From Actinacidiphila paucisporea (GTDB lineage Bacteria; Actinomycetota; Actinomycetes; Streptomycetales; Streptomycetaceae), in the NCBI RefSeq assembly GCF_900142575.1, contig NZ_FRBI01000034.1, positions 1 through 64,000 of the forward strand: a stretch of DNA of 64,000 nucleotides, written 5' to 3'. Both the position numbers and the translations under genes were made by a program. Shown here one piece after another: positions 8,448 through 17,621 of this stretch. Below the pieces are notes generated by a model that made no database searches, had not been told where the DNA came from, and worked only from the letters and a program-made list of their open reading frames with translations. Position 1 is the stretch's first letter, and each line of letters starts with the position of its first letter.

Positions 8448-10829
8448 ATGTCACGACTATGGAAGCTTGCCCCCTTATGGGTATTGGCGCTCCTTGCGGC
8501 AGTTCTTGCGGTCAGCAGCGTTCCCGCCCAGGCGGCGACCACGTCGATCACGGTGGACGGCAGCCAGAGCGGCCGGACATTCGACGGAATCGGCGCGATC
8601 AGTGGTGGCGGCGGCAACTCCCGCCTGCTGCGCGACTATCCGGCCGCGCAGCAGGCGCAGATCCTCGACTACCTGTTCAAGCCCGGCTACGGCGCGAACC
8701 TGCAGCAGCTGAAGATCGAGATCGGCGGCGACGCCAACTCGACCGACGGCTCGGAGCCCTCGATCGAACACAGTCGCGGGGTGATCAACTGCAACGCCGG
8801 CTACGAGTTCTGGCTCGCGGAGCAGGCCAAGGCGCGCAACCCCAACATCGGCCTGTACGGGCTTGCGTGGGCCGCGCCGGGTTGGATCAACGGCGGCTTC
8901 TGGTCGACCGACACCATCAACTACCTCATCTCCTGGCTCGGCTGCGCCAAGCAGCACGGCCTCAGCATCAACTACCTCGGCGGCTGGAACGAACGCGGCC
9001 ACGACGCCAACTGGTACATCCAGCTGCGCTCGGCGCTCAACAACGCCGGCTACTCCGGGGTGAAACTCGTCGCAGACGACTCCGGTTGGGGTGTGGCCGA
9101 CGACATGGCCAACAACTCGGCGTTCAACAACGCGGTCTCCGTCATCGGTGCGCACTACTCGTGCAACGGCGGTGACGGCGGCGACGCCAAGACCTGCTCC
9201 AGCACCACCACGGCGAAGAACAACGGCAAGCCGCTGTGGGACAGCGAGAACGGCTCGCAGGACATGAACACCGGCGCTCCGGCGCTGATCCGAGCCATCA
9301 CCCGTGGCTACATCGACGCGAAGATGGTCAGCTACTTCAACTGGCCGCTCCTGGCGGCCATCTACCCCAACCTGCCGTACGACACCGTGGGCCTCGCCAC
9401 TGCCAACTCTCCCTGGTCCGGCCACTACGACATCGGCGCCAGCACCTGGGCCACCGCTCAGGTCACCCAGTTCACCCAGCCCGGCTGGAAGTTCATCGAC
9501 TCCGCCTCCGGATACCTGGGGGGCAACGAGAACAACGGCACCTACGTGACGATCAAGTCGAACACCGGCTCGGACTACTCCACGGTCCTGGAGACCACGA
9601 CCTCAACCGGGTCGCAGACGGTGAACGTCTCGGTCAAGGGCGGCCTGTCCACCGGGACCGTCCACGTGTGGGCGACCAACGTCAACAACCCGAGCAGTGC
9701 GACGTCGTTCGTCCACACCCAGGACATCACGCCGAACAACGGCTCGTACTCGCTGACCATGCAGCCCGGGTACGTCTACACCGCCACCACCGTCGGCAGC
9801 GCCGGCAGGGGCACCGCTACTGCTCCGGCTGCTCACGCGCTCGCGCTGCCCTACTCCGACAACTTCGACAACGTTGTCTCCGGGGGCGAGGCGACGTACC
9901 TCTCCGACATGCAGGGCTCGTTCGAGGTCCAGCCGTGCACCGGCCGCTCGGGTCAGTGCGTGCAGCAGATGGCGCCGGTCAAGCCGATCGAATGGCAGGA
10001 CGACTCCGACTCCTACGCGCTGATCGGTGACACGAGCTGGTCGAACTACACCGTCAGCTCGGATGTCTACCTGCGCGGTGCCGGCACCACCGAGCTGCTC
10101 GGCCGGGCGAACACCCAGCAGCGCCCGCAGTCGCACATGAACGCGTACTACCTGCGCATCCGCGACACCGGCCAGTGGTGGATCGAGAAGATGTACACCG
10201 ACGGGTCCAACCACACCCTGGCCACCGGGACCACCACCGCGCTGGGCACCGGGACCTGGCACAACCTCTCGCTGACCTTCCAGGGCTCGACGATCAGCGC
10301 CAAGCTCGACGGAAACCAGTTCGGTTCGGTCACCGACGCCTCCTTCCAGACCGGGCAGGCCGGCCTGGGCATCCAGGGCTACCGCACCGACCAGTTCGAC
10401 AACCTGTCCATCACCCCCGGTACGGGCGGCGGCACCGGCGGGGCCACCGGACCGGTCACCTCGGCGATCAACGCGGGCAAGTGCCTGGACGACTACACCG
10501 GTTCGACCACCGCCGGCGCAGTGGTGGACCTGTGGGACTGCAACGGCACCGGCGCACAGCAGTGGACGGTGTCGAACGGCTCGGTCAAGGCGAACGGCCT
10601 GTGCCTCGATGTGGTCGGAAACGGCACCGCCAACGGCTCGCTGGTGGACCTGTGGACCTGCAACGGGGCCGGCAACCAGCAGTGGACGGTGAGCAACGGC
10701 ACCCTGGTCAATCCCGCATCCGGACGCTGCCTCGACGTCCCCGGGTTCACCACCACCAACGGCACGCAGCTCGACATCTGGGACTGCAACAACGGCGCCA
10801 ACCAGAAATGGAACCTCCCCACCGGATGA
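8448..10829 (+). CDS. Secreted GH59 galactosidase-like enzyme with ricin-B lectin domain
   Basis: 793 residues. The second of two nearby ATGs is used because AAGGA lies 9 nt before it, an arrangement conserved in the paralogue at 14679. A signal peptide is cut near 29. The catalytic barrel matches GH59 (the galactocerebrosidase family): DGIGAISGGGGNSRLL, IEIGGDANSTDGSEPS, acid/base E182 in GGWNERGH and nucleophile E267 in PLWDSENGS. A beta-sandwich and a second lectin-like domain (about 465-660) follow, then a ricin-B/CBM13 trefoil (about 667-793). It should release beta-linked galactose outside the cell; the polymer is unknown. Codon 10 is TTA (8475-8477), the rare bldA-read codon of streptomycetes, so expression may be tied to development. 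Confidence 0.9.
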   Translation: MSRLWKLAPLWVLALLAAVLAVSSVPAQAATTSITVDGSQSGRTFDGIGAISGGGGNSRLLRDYPAAQQAQILDYLFKPGYGANLQQLKIEIGGDANSTDGSEPSIEHSRGVINCNAGYEFWLAEQAKARNPNIGLYGLAWAAPGWINGGFWSTDTINYLISWLGCAKQHGLSINYLGGWNERGHDANWYIQLRSALNNAGYSGVKLVADDSGWGVADDMANNSAFNNAVSVIGAHYSCNGGDGGDAKTCSSTTTAKNNGKPLWDSENGSQDMNTGAPALIRAITRGYIDAKMVSYFNWPLLAAIYPNLPYDTVGLATANSPWSGHYDIGASTWATAQVTQFTQPGWKFIDSASGYLGGNENNGTYVTIKSNTGSDYSTVLETTTSTGSQTVNVSVKGGLSTGTVHVWATNVNNPSSATSFVHTQDITPNNGSYSLTMQPGYVYTATTVGSAGRGTATAPAAHALALPYSDNFDNVVSGGEATYLSDMQGSFEVQPCTGRSGQCVQQMAPVKPIEWQDDSDSYALIGDTSWSNYTVSSDVYLRGAGTTELLGRANTQQRPQSHMNAYYLRIRDTGQWWIEKMYTDGSNHTLATGTTTALGTGTWHNLSLTFQGSTISAKLDGNQFGSVTDASFQTGQAGLGIQGYRTDQFDNLSITPGTGGGTGGATGPVTSAINAGKCLDDYTGSTTAGAVVDLWDCNGTGAQQWTVSNGSVKANGLCLDVVGNGTANGSLVDLWTCNGAGNQQWTVSNGTLVNPASGRCLDVPGFTTTNGTQLDIWDCNNGANQKWNLPTG

Positions 10830-10877
10830 CTCCGCGCGTTCGCCTGGATGAACACAGTCGAGGCTGCGGGGGCTGAC

Positions 10878-10920
10878 GCGGGCCGGGCGTGCGTCGAGGC
10901 ACGACGCACGCCCGGCCCGC
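10878..10920 (+). terminator. 19-bp perfect hairpin after the first GH59 gene
   Basis: Arms 10878-10896 and 10902-10920 pair without mismatch around a 5-nt loop, about 50 nt past the GH59 stop. Strong intrinsic-type terminator without a U-tract. Confidence 0.8.
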
Positions 10921-10997
10921 CACCCACGCCCGCCTCATGGCAGGACCAGAAAGAATCCCGTCACTATCTTTTGCACCCCCACACAGCAGGAGAAGAC

Positions 10998-12122
10998 GTG
11001 AGGTATGACAAGGCAGGTCTGATTGTCGCGATGACGGCTGCGCTCGGCCTGGGCGCGACACTGCCCGCGATGGCCGGCACAGCTGTGACCGGGCCCCGGG
11101 CCGCAGCGGCCCCCGCGCCGCTGCGGGTGATGCCGCTGGGTGACTCGATCACCTGGGGTGTCGGCAGCCCGTCCGGCAACAGCTACCGGGGCTTCCTGTG
11201 GAACGAGCTGGCGGCCGAGGGGCACACCCTGGACTTCGTCGGCTCGGGCCGCAACGGCCCGATGTCCGACCCGGACAACGAGGGCCACTCCGGCTGGCGG
11301 ATCGACCAGATCGCGGGCATCGCCGACTCCGTCCTGGCGCAGTACCGGCCGAACGTGGTCACCCTGGAGATCGGCACCAACGACCTGAATGGGAACTACC
11401 AGCCCACCACGGCCAGCGACCGGCTCAGCACGTTGATCGACCAGATCACCCGGGACGCGCCCGACGCGACCGTCCTGGTCGGCACCCTGATCGTCTCCAC
11501 CGCCACGACCGAGGAACAGTACCGGGCGGACTTCAACGCCAAGCTCCCCGGCATCGTCTCCGCCAAGCAAGCCGCCGGCAAGCACGTCCGCCTGGTCGAC
11601 ATGAGCGCGCTGACCCCGTCGGACCTGTCGGACGCTCTGCACCCCAACGACAACGGCTTCAGCAAGATGGCCGACGCCTTCAACGCCGGTGTGCAGGCGG
11701 CGGACAGCGCCGGATGGATCAAACCCCCGGTCGCCGCCGGCGGTCCGATCCGGTCCGGTGTCGCCGGAAAGTGCCTGGATGTCAACACCGGCAGCAGCGT
11801 CAACGGAACCGCCGCCCAGATCTGGGGCTGCAACGGGACCGGTGCCCAGTCCTGGGCCGCCTCCCCGGACGGGACGCTGCACGCACTGGGCAAGTGCCTC
11901 GACGTCACCGGCGCCGGCACGGCGAACGGCACCAAGGTCGAGATCTGGGACTGCAACGGCGGCGCCAACCAGCAGTGGCAGCCGTACAACGGCGGCTACC
12001 GCAACCCGGTTTCCGGCCGCTGCCTCGACGACCCCGCTGCCTCCACCACCGACGGTACGCAAGCGGTGATCTGGGACTGCAACGGCGCCGCGAACCAGCA
12101 GTGGTCCGCCCCGGGAGCCTGA
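10998..12122 (+). CDS. Secreted CE3-type SGNH carbohydrate esterase with ricin-B lectin domain
   Basis: 374 residues from a GTG at 10998 with AGGAGA 5-6 nt upstream; the frame is open further left but only this start gives a signal peptide (cleaved near residue 38). SGNH blocks are present: catalytic Ser50 in VMPLGDSITWG, block III GTNDL, and the Asp-His pair in DALHPNDNGFSKMA. The segment around GSGRNGPMSDPDNEGHSGW is typical of CE3 acetylxylan esterases, so deacetylation of a polysaccharide is the likely reaction. The ricin-B/CBM13 domain fills about 248-374. It lies between two carbohydrate-active genes on the same strand, after a terminator, and probably starts a two-gene unit with the next gene (87-nt gap). 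Confidence 0.87.
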   Translation: MRYDKAGLIVAMTAALGLGATLPAMAGTAVTGPRAAAAPAPLRVMPLGDSITWGVGSPSGNSYRGFLWNELAAEGHTLDFVGSGRNGPMSDPDNEGHSGWRIDQIAGIADSVLAQYRPNVVTLEIGTNDLNGNYQPTTASDRLSTLIDQITRDAPDATVLVGTLIVSTATTEEQYRADFNAKLPGIVSAKQAAGKHVRLVDMSALTPSDLSDALHPNDNGFSKMADAFNAGVQAADSAGWIKPPVAAGGPIRSGVAGKCLDVNTGSSVNGTAAQIWGCNGTGAQSWAASPDGTLHALGKCLDVTGAGTANGTKVEIWDCNGGANQQWQPYNGGYRNPVSGRCLDDPAASTTDGTQAVIWDCNGAANQQWSAPGA

Positions 12123-12208
12123 CCGGCCCGAACACACAGCACACCGTGCGGCAGGGCCGATGGCGAACACCGGTCCTGCCGGCATCCCGACTTCGCAAGG
12201 AGCACAGC

Positions 12209-14299
12209 GTGTTCGGAACCACCCATCCCAGAAGGCGACGCCCTTTGCCCGTGGCCCTCATAGCGCTGCTCGCAGCTGTCGCCGCCCTGGTGGCCATGCT
12301 GACGACCAGCGCGGTCACCGCTTCTGCGGCCACCGGCACACCGGTGACCGGCACCGCCTCCGGGCGGTGCCTGGACGTGATCGGACAGAGTACGTCCTCC
12401 GGCGCGGGCATCAACATCTACGACTGCAACGGCCAGGCCAACCAGGCGTGGACCTTCACCGCAGCCGGGGAGCTGCGGGTCTACGACAACCCGATGTGCC
12501 TCGACGTCGTCGGCCAGTCCACCACCGCCGGCGCGAAACTCCAGATCTATCCCTGCAACGGCGGCGCCAACCAGCAGTGGAAGATCAACAGCAACGGCAC
12601 CATCTCCGGAGTGCAGTCCGGGCTCTGCCTCGACGTCGTAGGCGCGGCCACCGCGAACAGCTCGCTGGTGGACCTGTGGACCTGCAACGGCGGCGGCAAC
12701 CAGCAGTGGAAGACCACCGCGGGCGACACCCAGCCCCCCACTGTCCCGGGGAACCCCCGGGTGAGCGACCTGCTGTGCGACTCGGTGACCTTCGGCTGGA
12801 GCGCCGCGAGCGACAACACCGGCGTGGCCTTCTACGACGTCTACCACGACGGCCAGCTGATCAAATCGGTCAGCGGCAGTACTCTCTCGACCAGCCTGAC
12901 CGTCGTCCCCGGAGTGACCTGGGGGCTGTACGTCAATGCCCGTGACGCCGCAGGCAACGTCTCCCAGGCCAGTTCCACGGTGCCGGTCACACCACCGCAG
13001 TGCCAGGTCGACACCCAGGCACCGACCGCGCCCGGCAACCTCACGGGGTCCGTCTCGGGCACCACGGTCACCCTGAACTGGTCGGCGGCCACCGACAACG
13101 TCGCGGTGAAGTACTACGACATCTACCGCGGCACCGCCAAGGCCGGCACCGTCACCGCCAACGGGGCGACCCCGCCGGCGACGACGTTCATCGACAGCGG
13201 ACTGACCGCGAACACCACCTACACCTACTACGTAGTGGCCCGCGATGCCCAGGCCAACGTCTCCGCCCACAGCAACGCCGTCAGTGTGAAGACCGGCGCC
13301 GCATGCGGCAGCCCGGTGTGCGCGGTCACCCAGATCGCCAGCGACACCGACATCCCCTGGGGCCTGGTCACCCTCCCGGACGGCACGATCCTGTACAACC
13401 GGCGCGACGCGCACGACATCATCCACCTCAACCCCGTCACGGGCGCGAAGACCACGGTGGGCACCGTGCCCAACGTCGAGAACACCGACGGCGAGGGCGG
13501 CCTCACCGGCCTTGCCATCTCCTCCGGCTACGCCAGTGACCACTGGCTGTACATCATGCACACCTCACCCACTGACAACCGGATCGTGCGGATCAAGCTG
13601 GAGGACGACAAGCTCACCCTGAGCAGTGAGCAGGTCCTGCTCTCCGGGATCCTGCGCAACAAATTCCACGACGGCGGCCGGCTGCGCTTCGGCCCCGACG
13701 GGAAGCTCTACGCCTCCACCGGCGACGCGCAGAACGGCGACAACGCGCAGAACAAGAACGGCCTCAACGGCAAGATCCTGCGGCTGAACCCCGACGGCAC
13801 CGTCCCCTCGGACAACCCGTTCGGCAACTACGTGTGGAGCTATGGCCACCGCAATCCCCAGGGCCTGGCGTTCGATTCCCAGGGACGGCTGTGGGAGCAG
13901 GAGTTCGGCAACGCGATCATGGATGAGACGAATCTGATCACCATGGGCGGCAACTACGGCTGGCCCGCCTGTGAAGGCACCAGCGGCACCTGCGGGACCG
14001 CCGGATACATCGCGCCCAAGTACACCTACCCCACCGCGGACGGCTCCTGCTCCGGTATCGCCATCGTGCGCGATGTCCTCTACGTGGCCTGCGAGCGCGG
14101 CACCCGGATGTACCGCGAGGTCATATCCGGCACCGACCTGACAAACGTGCAGACCTACTTCAACGGCACCTACGGGCGGCTGCGCACCGTCGAACCCGCG
14201 CCCGACGGCGGCCTGTGGCTCACCACCAGCAACGACGGCGACAAGGACAGCATCCCCAACAACAGCAACGAGAAGCTCTTCCACGTCACCCTCGGCTGA
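12209..14299 (+). CDS. Secreted PQQ-type sugar dehydrogenase with ricin-B lectin and two Fn3 domains
   Basis: 696 residues from a GTG at 12209, AAGGAG 6 nt upstream; the frame extends far left but that part is out-of-phase CE3 sequence. Domains in order: signal peptide/anchor (1-43), ricin-B/CBM13 (about 47-170), fibronectin III (about 175-262 and 270-355), then a six-blade soluble glucose/sorbosone dehydrogenase propeller (about 362-696) with HDGGRLRFGPDGKLYASTGD, NGKILRLNPDG, YGHRNPQGLAF and GGNYGWP. Family members oxidise aldoses using PQQ; here the enzyme would act extracellularly on sugars tethered by the lectin. Whether PQQ is bound cannot be seen. Its product could be an aldonic acid, a possible link to the galactonate operon further right (inference). 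Confidence 0.85.
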   Translation: MFGTTHPRRRRPLPVALIALLAAVAALVAMLTTSAVTASAATGTPVTGTASGRCLDVIGQSTSSGAGINIYDCNGQANQAWTFTAAGELRVYDNPMCLDVVGQSTTAGAKLQIYPCNGGANQQWKINSNGTISGVQSGLCLDVVGAATANSSLVDLWTCNGGGNQQWKTTAGDTQPPTVPGNPRVSDLLCDSVTFGWSAASDNTGVAFYDVYHDGQLIKSVSGSTLSTSLTVVPGVTWGLYVNARDAAGNVSQASSTVPVTPPQCQVDTQAPTAPGNLTGSVSGTTVTLNWSAATDNVAVKYYDIYRGTAKAGTVTANGATPPATTFIDSGLTANTTYTYYVVARDAQANVSAHSNAVSVKTGAACGSPVCAVTQIASDTDIPWGLVTLPDGTILYNRRDAHDIIHLNPVTGAKTTVGTVPNVENTDGEGGLTGLAISSGYASDHWLYIMHTSPTDNRIVRIKLEDDKLTLSSEQVLLSGILRNKFHDGGRLRFGPDGKLYASTGDAQNGDNAQNKNGLNGKILRLNPDGTVPSDNPFGNYVWSYGHRNPQGLAFDSQGRLWEQEFGNAIMDETNLITMGGNYGWPACEGTSGTCGTAGYIAPKYTYPTADGSCSGIAIVRDVLYVACERGTRMYREVISGTDLTNVQTYFNGTYGRLRTVEPAPDGGLWLTTSNDGDKDSIPNNSNEKLFHVTLG

Positions 14300-14307
14300 T
14301 CCCGTGC

Positions 14308-14343
14308 CCGGCCCGCCGACGCGTCCGCACGTCGGCGGGCCGG
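14308..14343 (+). terminator. 14-bp hairpin after the sugar dehydrogenase gene
   Basis: Arms 14308-14321 and 14330-14343 are perfectly complementary with an 8-nt loop, 9 nt past the stop codon. Confidence 0.75.
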
Positions 14344-14359
14344 CTGCCGGCGCCACGAT

Positions 14360-14377
14360 TCTGAGAGCGCTCTCAGA
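14360..14377. promoter_or_regulatory. LacI-family-type operator (18-bp perfect palindrome)
   Basis: TCTGAGAGCGCTCTCAGA is a perfect 18-bp dyad. It shares the GAGAGCGCTCTC core with the site at 8164-8177 and lies about 300 bp upstream of the second GH59 start, as the first site does for its gene. Confidence 0.7.
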
Positions 14378-14583
14378 TAGGTCTGGCCCTTTCTGGCCCC
14401 CACGGTGCCTGACGAGACGTGCGGTTTGACCGACGACACCGCCGCGCAGATCTGGTCCCTCCCCGGCGCCTGACCTCACGGGGAAGGCACCCAGAAGACG
14501 GCGTGCCGTCCGCCCAGACCCGTGGGGGGCTGGCGGGCGGCACGCCCCTGCAGCAGAACGCACGCGAGGACACAGCCGCAGAT

Positions 14584-14632
14584 TTGTTTGCTCATGTTTC
14601 TTTGTCCGCTGCATTGACGACGGATTCAACAT
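14584..14632 (+). promoter_or_regulatory. Promoter-like block, second copy
   Basis: TTGTTTG at 14584, TTGAC at 14614, AACAT at 14628. These are the same motifs and offsets as the block at 8356-8404, 65 nt from TTGAC to the ATG versus 62 nt in the first copy. Confidence 0.5.
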
Positions 14633-14678
14633 AAAGACACGCTAGGCACCAACTTCCACCGCCTGAAGGATGTCGACC

Positions 14679-17462
14679 ATGCCCCGAGCCGTATCCCGCG
14701 CACACGGACTCATCCCTCTGTGGGTGCTGGCACTTCTCGCCGCCCTGCTCGCAGTGAGCACCACCTCGGCCCACGCCGCCCCTGACGACACGACGATCAG
14801 CGTCGACGGAAGCAAGGGCGGGCGGACCTTCGACGGGATCGGTGCGATCAGTGGTGGCGGCGGCAACTCCCGCCTGCTCACCGACTATCCGGCCGCGCAG
14901 CAGAAGCAGATTCTCGACTACATGTTCAAGCCCGGCTACGGCGCGAACCTCCAGCTGCTGAAGCTGGAGATCGGCGGCGACGCGAACTCCACCGACGGCT
15001 CGGAGCCGTCGATCGAGCACGCCCGAGGCACGGTCAACTGCAACGCCGGGTACGAGTTCTGGCTCGGTGAGCAGGCCAAGGCGCGCAACCCCGATATCGG
15101 CCTGTACGGGCTGGCATGGGCCGCGCCGGGCTGGATCAACGGCGGTTTCTGGTCCACCGACACCATCGACTACCTGATCTCCTGGCTCGGTTGCGCCAAG
15201 CAGCACGGCCTGACGATCAGCTACCTCGGTGGCTGGAACGAACGCGGCCACGACGCCGGCTGGTACGTACAGCTGCGCTCCGCACTGGACAAGGCCGGCT
15301 ACTCAGGCGTCAAGCTCGTCGCCGACGACAGCGGCTGGGATGTCGCCGACGACATGGCCAAGGACTCCGCGTTCGACGACGCGGTGTCGATCATCGGTGC
15401 CCACTACCCCTGCCAGGGCGACGGCGGACCGGCCGACAACTGCTCCAGCACCGCCACCGCGCAGAACAGCGGTAAGCCGCTGTGGGCGTCCGAGAACGGC
15501 TCGCAGGACATGAACACCGGCGCCCCCGCCCTGATCCGCTCCATCACCCGCGGATACGTCGACGCGAAGATGACCAGCTACTTCAACTGGCCGCTGATCG
15601 CCGCGATCTACCCCAACCTTCCCTACAACACCGTCGGCCTCGCGACGGCCAACTCGCCCTGGTCGGGCAACTACAGCATCGGCGAGAACACCTGGGCCAC
15701 CGCCCATGTCACCCAGTTCGCCCAGCCCGGCTGGAAGTTCGTCGACTCCGCCTCCGGCTACCTCGGTGGCAAGGAGTCCAACGGCAGCTACGTGACACTG
15801 AAGTCCCCGAACGGCACGGACTACTCCGCGGTGCTGGAGACGACCTCGGCCACCGAAGCGCAGACCGCGAAGTTCACCGTCGCGGGCGGCCTGTCGACCG
15901 GCGCCGTCCACGTGTGGGCCACCGCCGTCACCGCCCCCAGCCCCTCGACGGACTTCGTCCACACGCAGGACGTCACCCCGAGCGATGGCGCGTACTCGCT
16001 GGTGCTGAAGCCCGGCTACATCTACACGGTCACCACGACCACCGGCCAGGGCAAGGGCGCCGCCACCGCCCCGGCCGCCCACCCGCTCGCCCTGCCCTAC
16101 AGCGACAACTTCAACAAGAACGCGGCCGGCACCGAGGCGAAGTACGTCTCCGACATGCAGGGCTCGTTCGAGGTGCAGAAGTGCGCGGCGGGTCGCAGCG
16201 GCATGTGCCTGCAGCAGATGGCAGCCGTCAAGCCCATCGAATGGCAGGACGACAGTGACGCCTTCACTCTCGTCGGCGATCCGACCTGGACCGACTACTC
16301 GATACAGTCAGACGTCGAACTGGCCAAGCCCGGCACCGTCGAGCTGATCGGGCGGGCCGGCACGCAGAACCGCCCCCAGTCCCACCAGCAGGGCTACTAC
16401 TACCAGATCAGCGACACCGGCGCGTGGACCCTGTTCAAGAGCGACGCCGGCGGCAACCGGACAGTGCTGGCCCGCTCCTCCACCACCGTGCTCGGCACCG
16501 GAAAGTGGCACAAGCTGGGACTGTCGTTCAGCGGACCGCAGATCACCGCGTCCGTCGACGGCAAGGCCATCGGCGTGGTCAACGACAGCACGTACACCGC
16601 CGGTCAGGGCGGTCTCGGCCTGACCTCGTACGCCACCGACCAGTTCGACAACCTGTCCTTCGCCCGCGCCGCCGGGCAGGCCCCCTCCTCGACGCTCGCC
16701 GTGACGCCGTCGGCCTCGACCGTCCAGCTCGGCAAGACCGTCACCGTCACCACCACCGTCTCGGTCCCGTCCACGGCCAGGACCGCCGAAGGCGTCAACA
16801 TCACGCTGACGGCACCCGGATTCGGCTTCGACCCGCTGCCCCAGGTCTTCGGCGCCATCAAGCCCGGCCACAGCGCGATCGCCACCTGGGAGCTGACCGC
16901 ACCCACCGACAAGACGGCCAAGACGAACCTCACCGCCACCGCCACCCTCGCCCAGGGCGGCGTCGCGCACTGGCTCCGGGCGGACTCCCAGATCTCGGTG
17001 GTCACCCCGCCGCCCCCCACCGGCGTCAACGACGTCGGCGACCTGCAATTCGTCTCGTCGACCAACGGCTGGGGCCCTGTCGAACGCGACCACTCGGTCG
17101 GCGGTTCCAACCCCGACGACGGAACGCCGCTGACCGTCAACGGCACCGTCTACCCCAAGGGCCTCGGCACCAACTCGGTCAGCGACATCACGATCTACCT
17201 CGGCGGCAACTGCTCCACCTTCACCTCCACGGTCGGTGACGATGCCGACGCCGGCGGCAACGGCACGATGACCTTCAGCGTCCTCGGCGACGGCAAGACC
17301 CTGGCTGCCACCGGGACCGTACGGGGCAATGACCCGGCCCAGCAGATCAGCGCCGACCTCACCGGCGTACAGATGCTCGACCTCGTCGTCGGCGACGCGG
17401 GCGACGGCAACGCCTACGACCACGGCGACTGGGCCACCCCCCGACTGACCTGCACCAGCTGA
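14679..17462 (+). CDS. Second secreted GH59 galactosidase-like enzyme with NEW3 and NPCBM modules
   Basis: 927 residues; the ATG at 14679 is preferred over 14670 because AAGGA is correctly spaced, mirroring the paralogue. Signal peptide to about 33. The GH59 core is closely similar to the gene at 8448, with acid/base E188 in GGWNERGH and nucleophile E272 in PLWASENGS. After the shared C-terminal sandwich domain (to about 665) the tail differs: a NEW3-type beta-sandwich (about 670-780) and an NPCBM/NEW2 module (about 788-927, with VNGTVYPKGLGTNS and GDWATPRLTC) replace the lectin. The two genes look like a duplication with swapped carbohydrate-binding parts, suggesting different substrate targeting. 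There is no TTA codon at the start, unlike the first copy. Confidence 0.9.
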   Translation: MPRAVSRAHGLIPLWVLALLAALLAVSTTSAHAAPDDTTISVDGSKGGRTFDGIGAISGGGGNSRLLTDYPAAQQKQILDYMFKPGYGANLQLLKLEIGGDANSTDGSEPSIEHARGTVNCNAGYEFWLGEQAKARNPDIGLYGLAWAAPGWINGGFWSTDTIDYLISWLGCAKQHGLTISYLGGWNERGHDAGWYVQLRSALDKAGYSGVKLVADDSGWDVADDMAKDSAFDDAVSIIGAHYPCQGDGGPADNCSSTATAQNSGKPLWASENGSQDMNTGAPALIRSITRGYVDAKMTSYFNWPLIAAIYPNLPYNTVGLATANSPWSGNYSIGENTWATAHVTQFAQPGWKFVDSASGYLGGKESNGSYVTLKSPNGTDYSAVLETTSATEAQTAKFTVAGGLSTGAVHVWATAVTAPSPSTDFVHTQDVTPSDGAYSLVLKPGYIYTVTTTTGQGKGAATAPAAHPLALPYSDNFNKNAAGTEAKYVSDMQGSFEVQKCAAGRSGMCLQQMAAVKPIEWQDDSDAFTLVGDPTWTDYSIQSDVELAKPGTVELIGRAGTQNRPQSHQQGYYYQISDTGAWTLFKSDAGGNRTVLARSSTTVLGTGKWHKLGLSFSGPQITASVDGKAIGVVNDSTYTAGQGGLGLTSYATDQFDNLSFARAAGQAPSSTLAVTPSASTVQLGKTVTVTTTVSVPSTARTAEGVNITLTAPGFGFDPLPQVFGAIKPGHSAIATWELTAPTDKTAKTNLTATATLAQGGVAHWLRADSQISVVTPPPPTGVNDVGDLQFVSSTNGWGPVERDHSVGGSNPDDGTPLTVNGTVYPKGLGTNSVSDITIYLGGNCSTFTSTVGDDADAGGNGTMTFSVLGDGKTLAATGTVRGNDPAQQISADLTGVQMLDLVVGDAGDGNAYDHGDWATPRLTCTS

Positions 17463-17572
17463 ACGAACTGTCCGAGCACTGTCCGAGCCCGCTGACCCGG
17501 TGCCGCTCAGCTCGTCCCCGGACCCGCCACCGGTCGGCCTGCCGGGGTGAGTCAGCGGCTTGACGACATACA

Positions 17573-17605
17573 GCGCCCGCCCCGCGGATGCCGCGGGGCG
17601 GGCGC
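17573..17605. terminator. 15-bp bidirectional hairpin between GH59 and csp
   Basis: Arms 17573-17587 and 17591-17605 pair perfectly around a 3-nt loop. It lies between two convergent genes and can end both transcripts. Confidence 0.8.
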
Positions 17606-17621
17606 CGTACAGGAGTGCGGG

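Noticed and set aside
11198..12208. N-terminal extension of the sugar dehydrogenase frame
   Set aside because: The 337 extra codons are the CE3 esterase gene read out of phase; the GTG at 12209 has the ribosome binding site and signal peptide.
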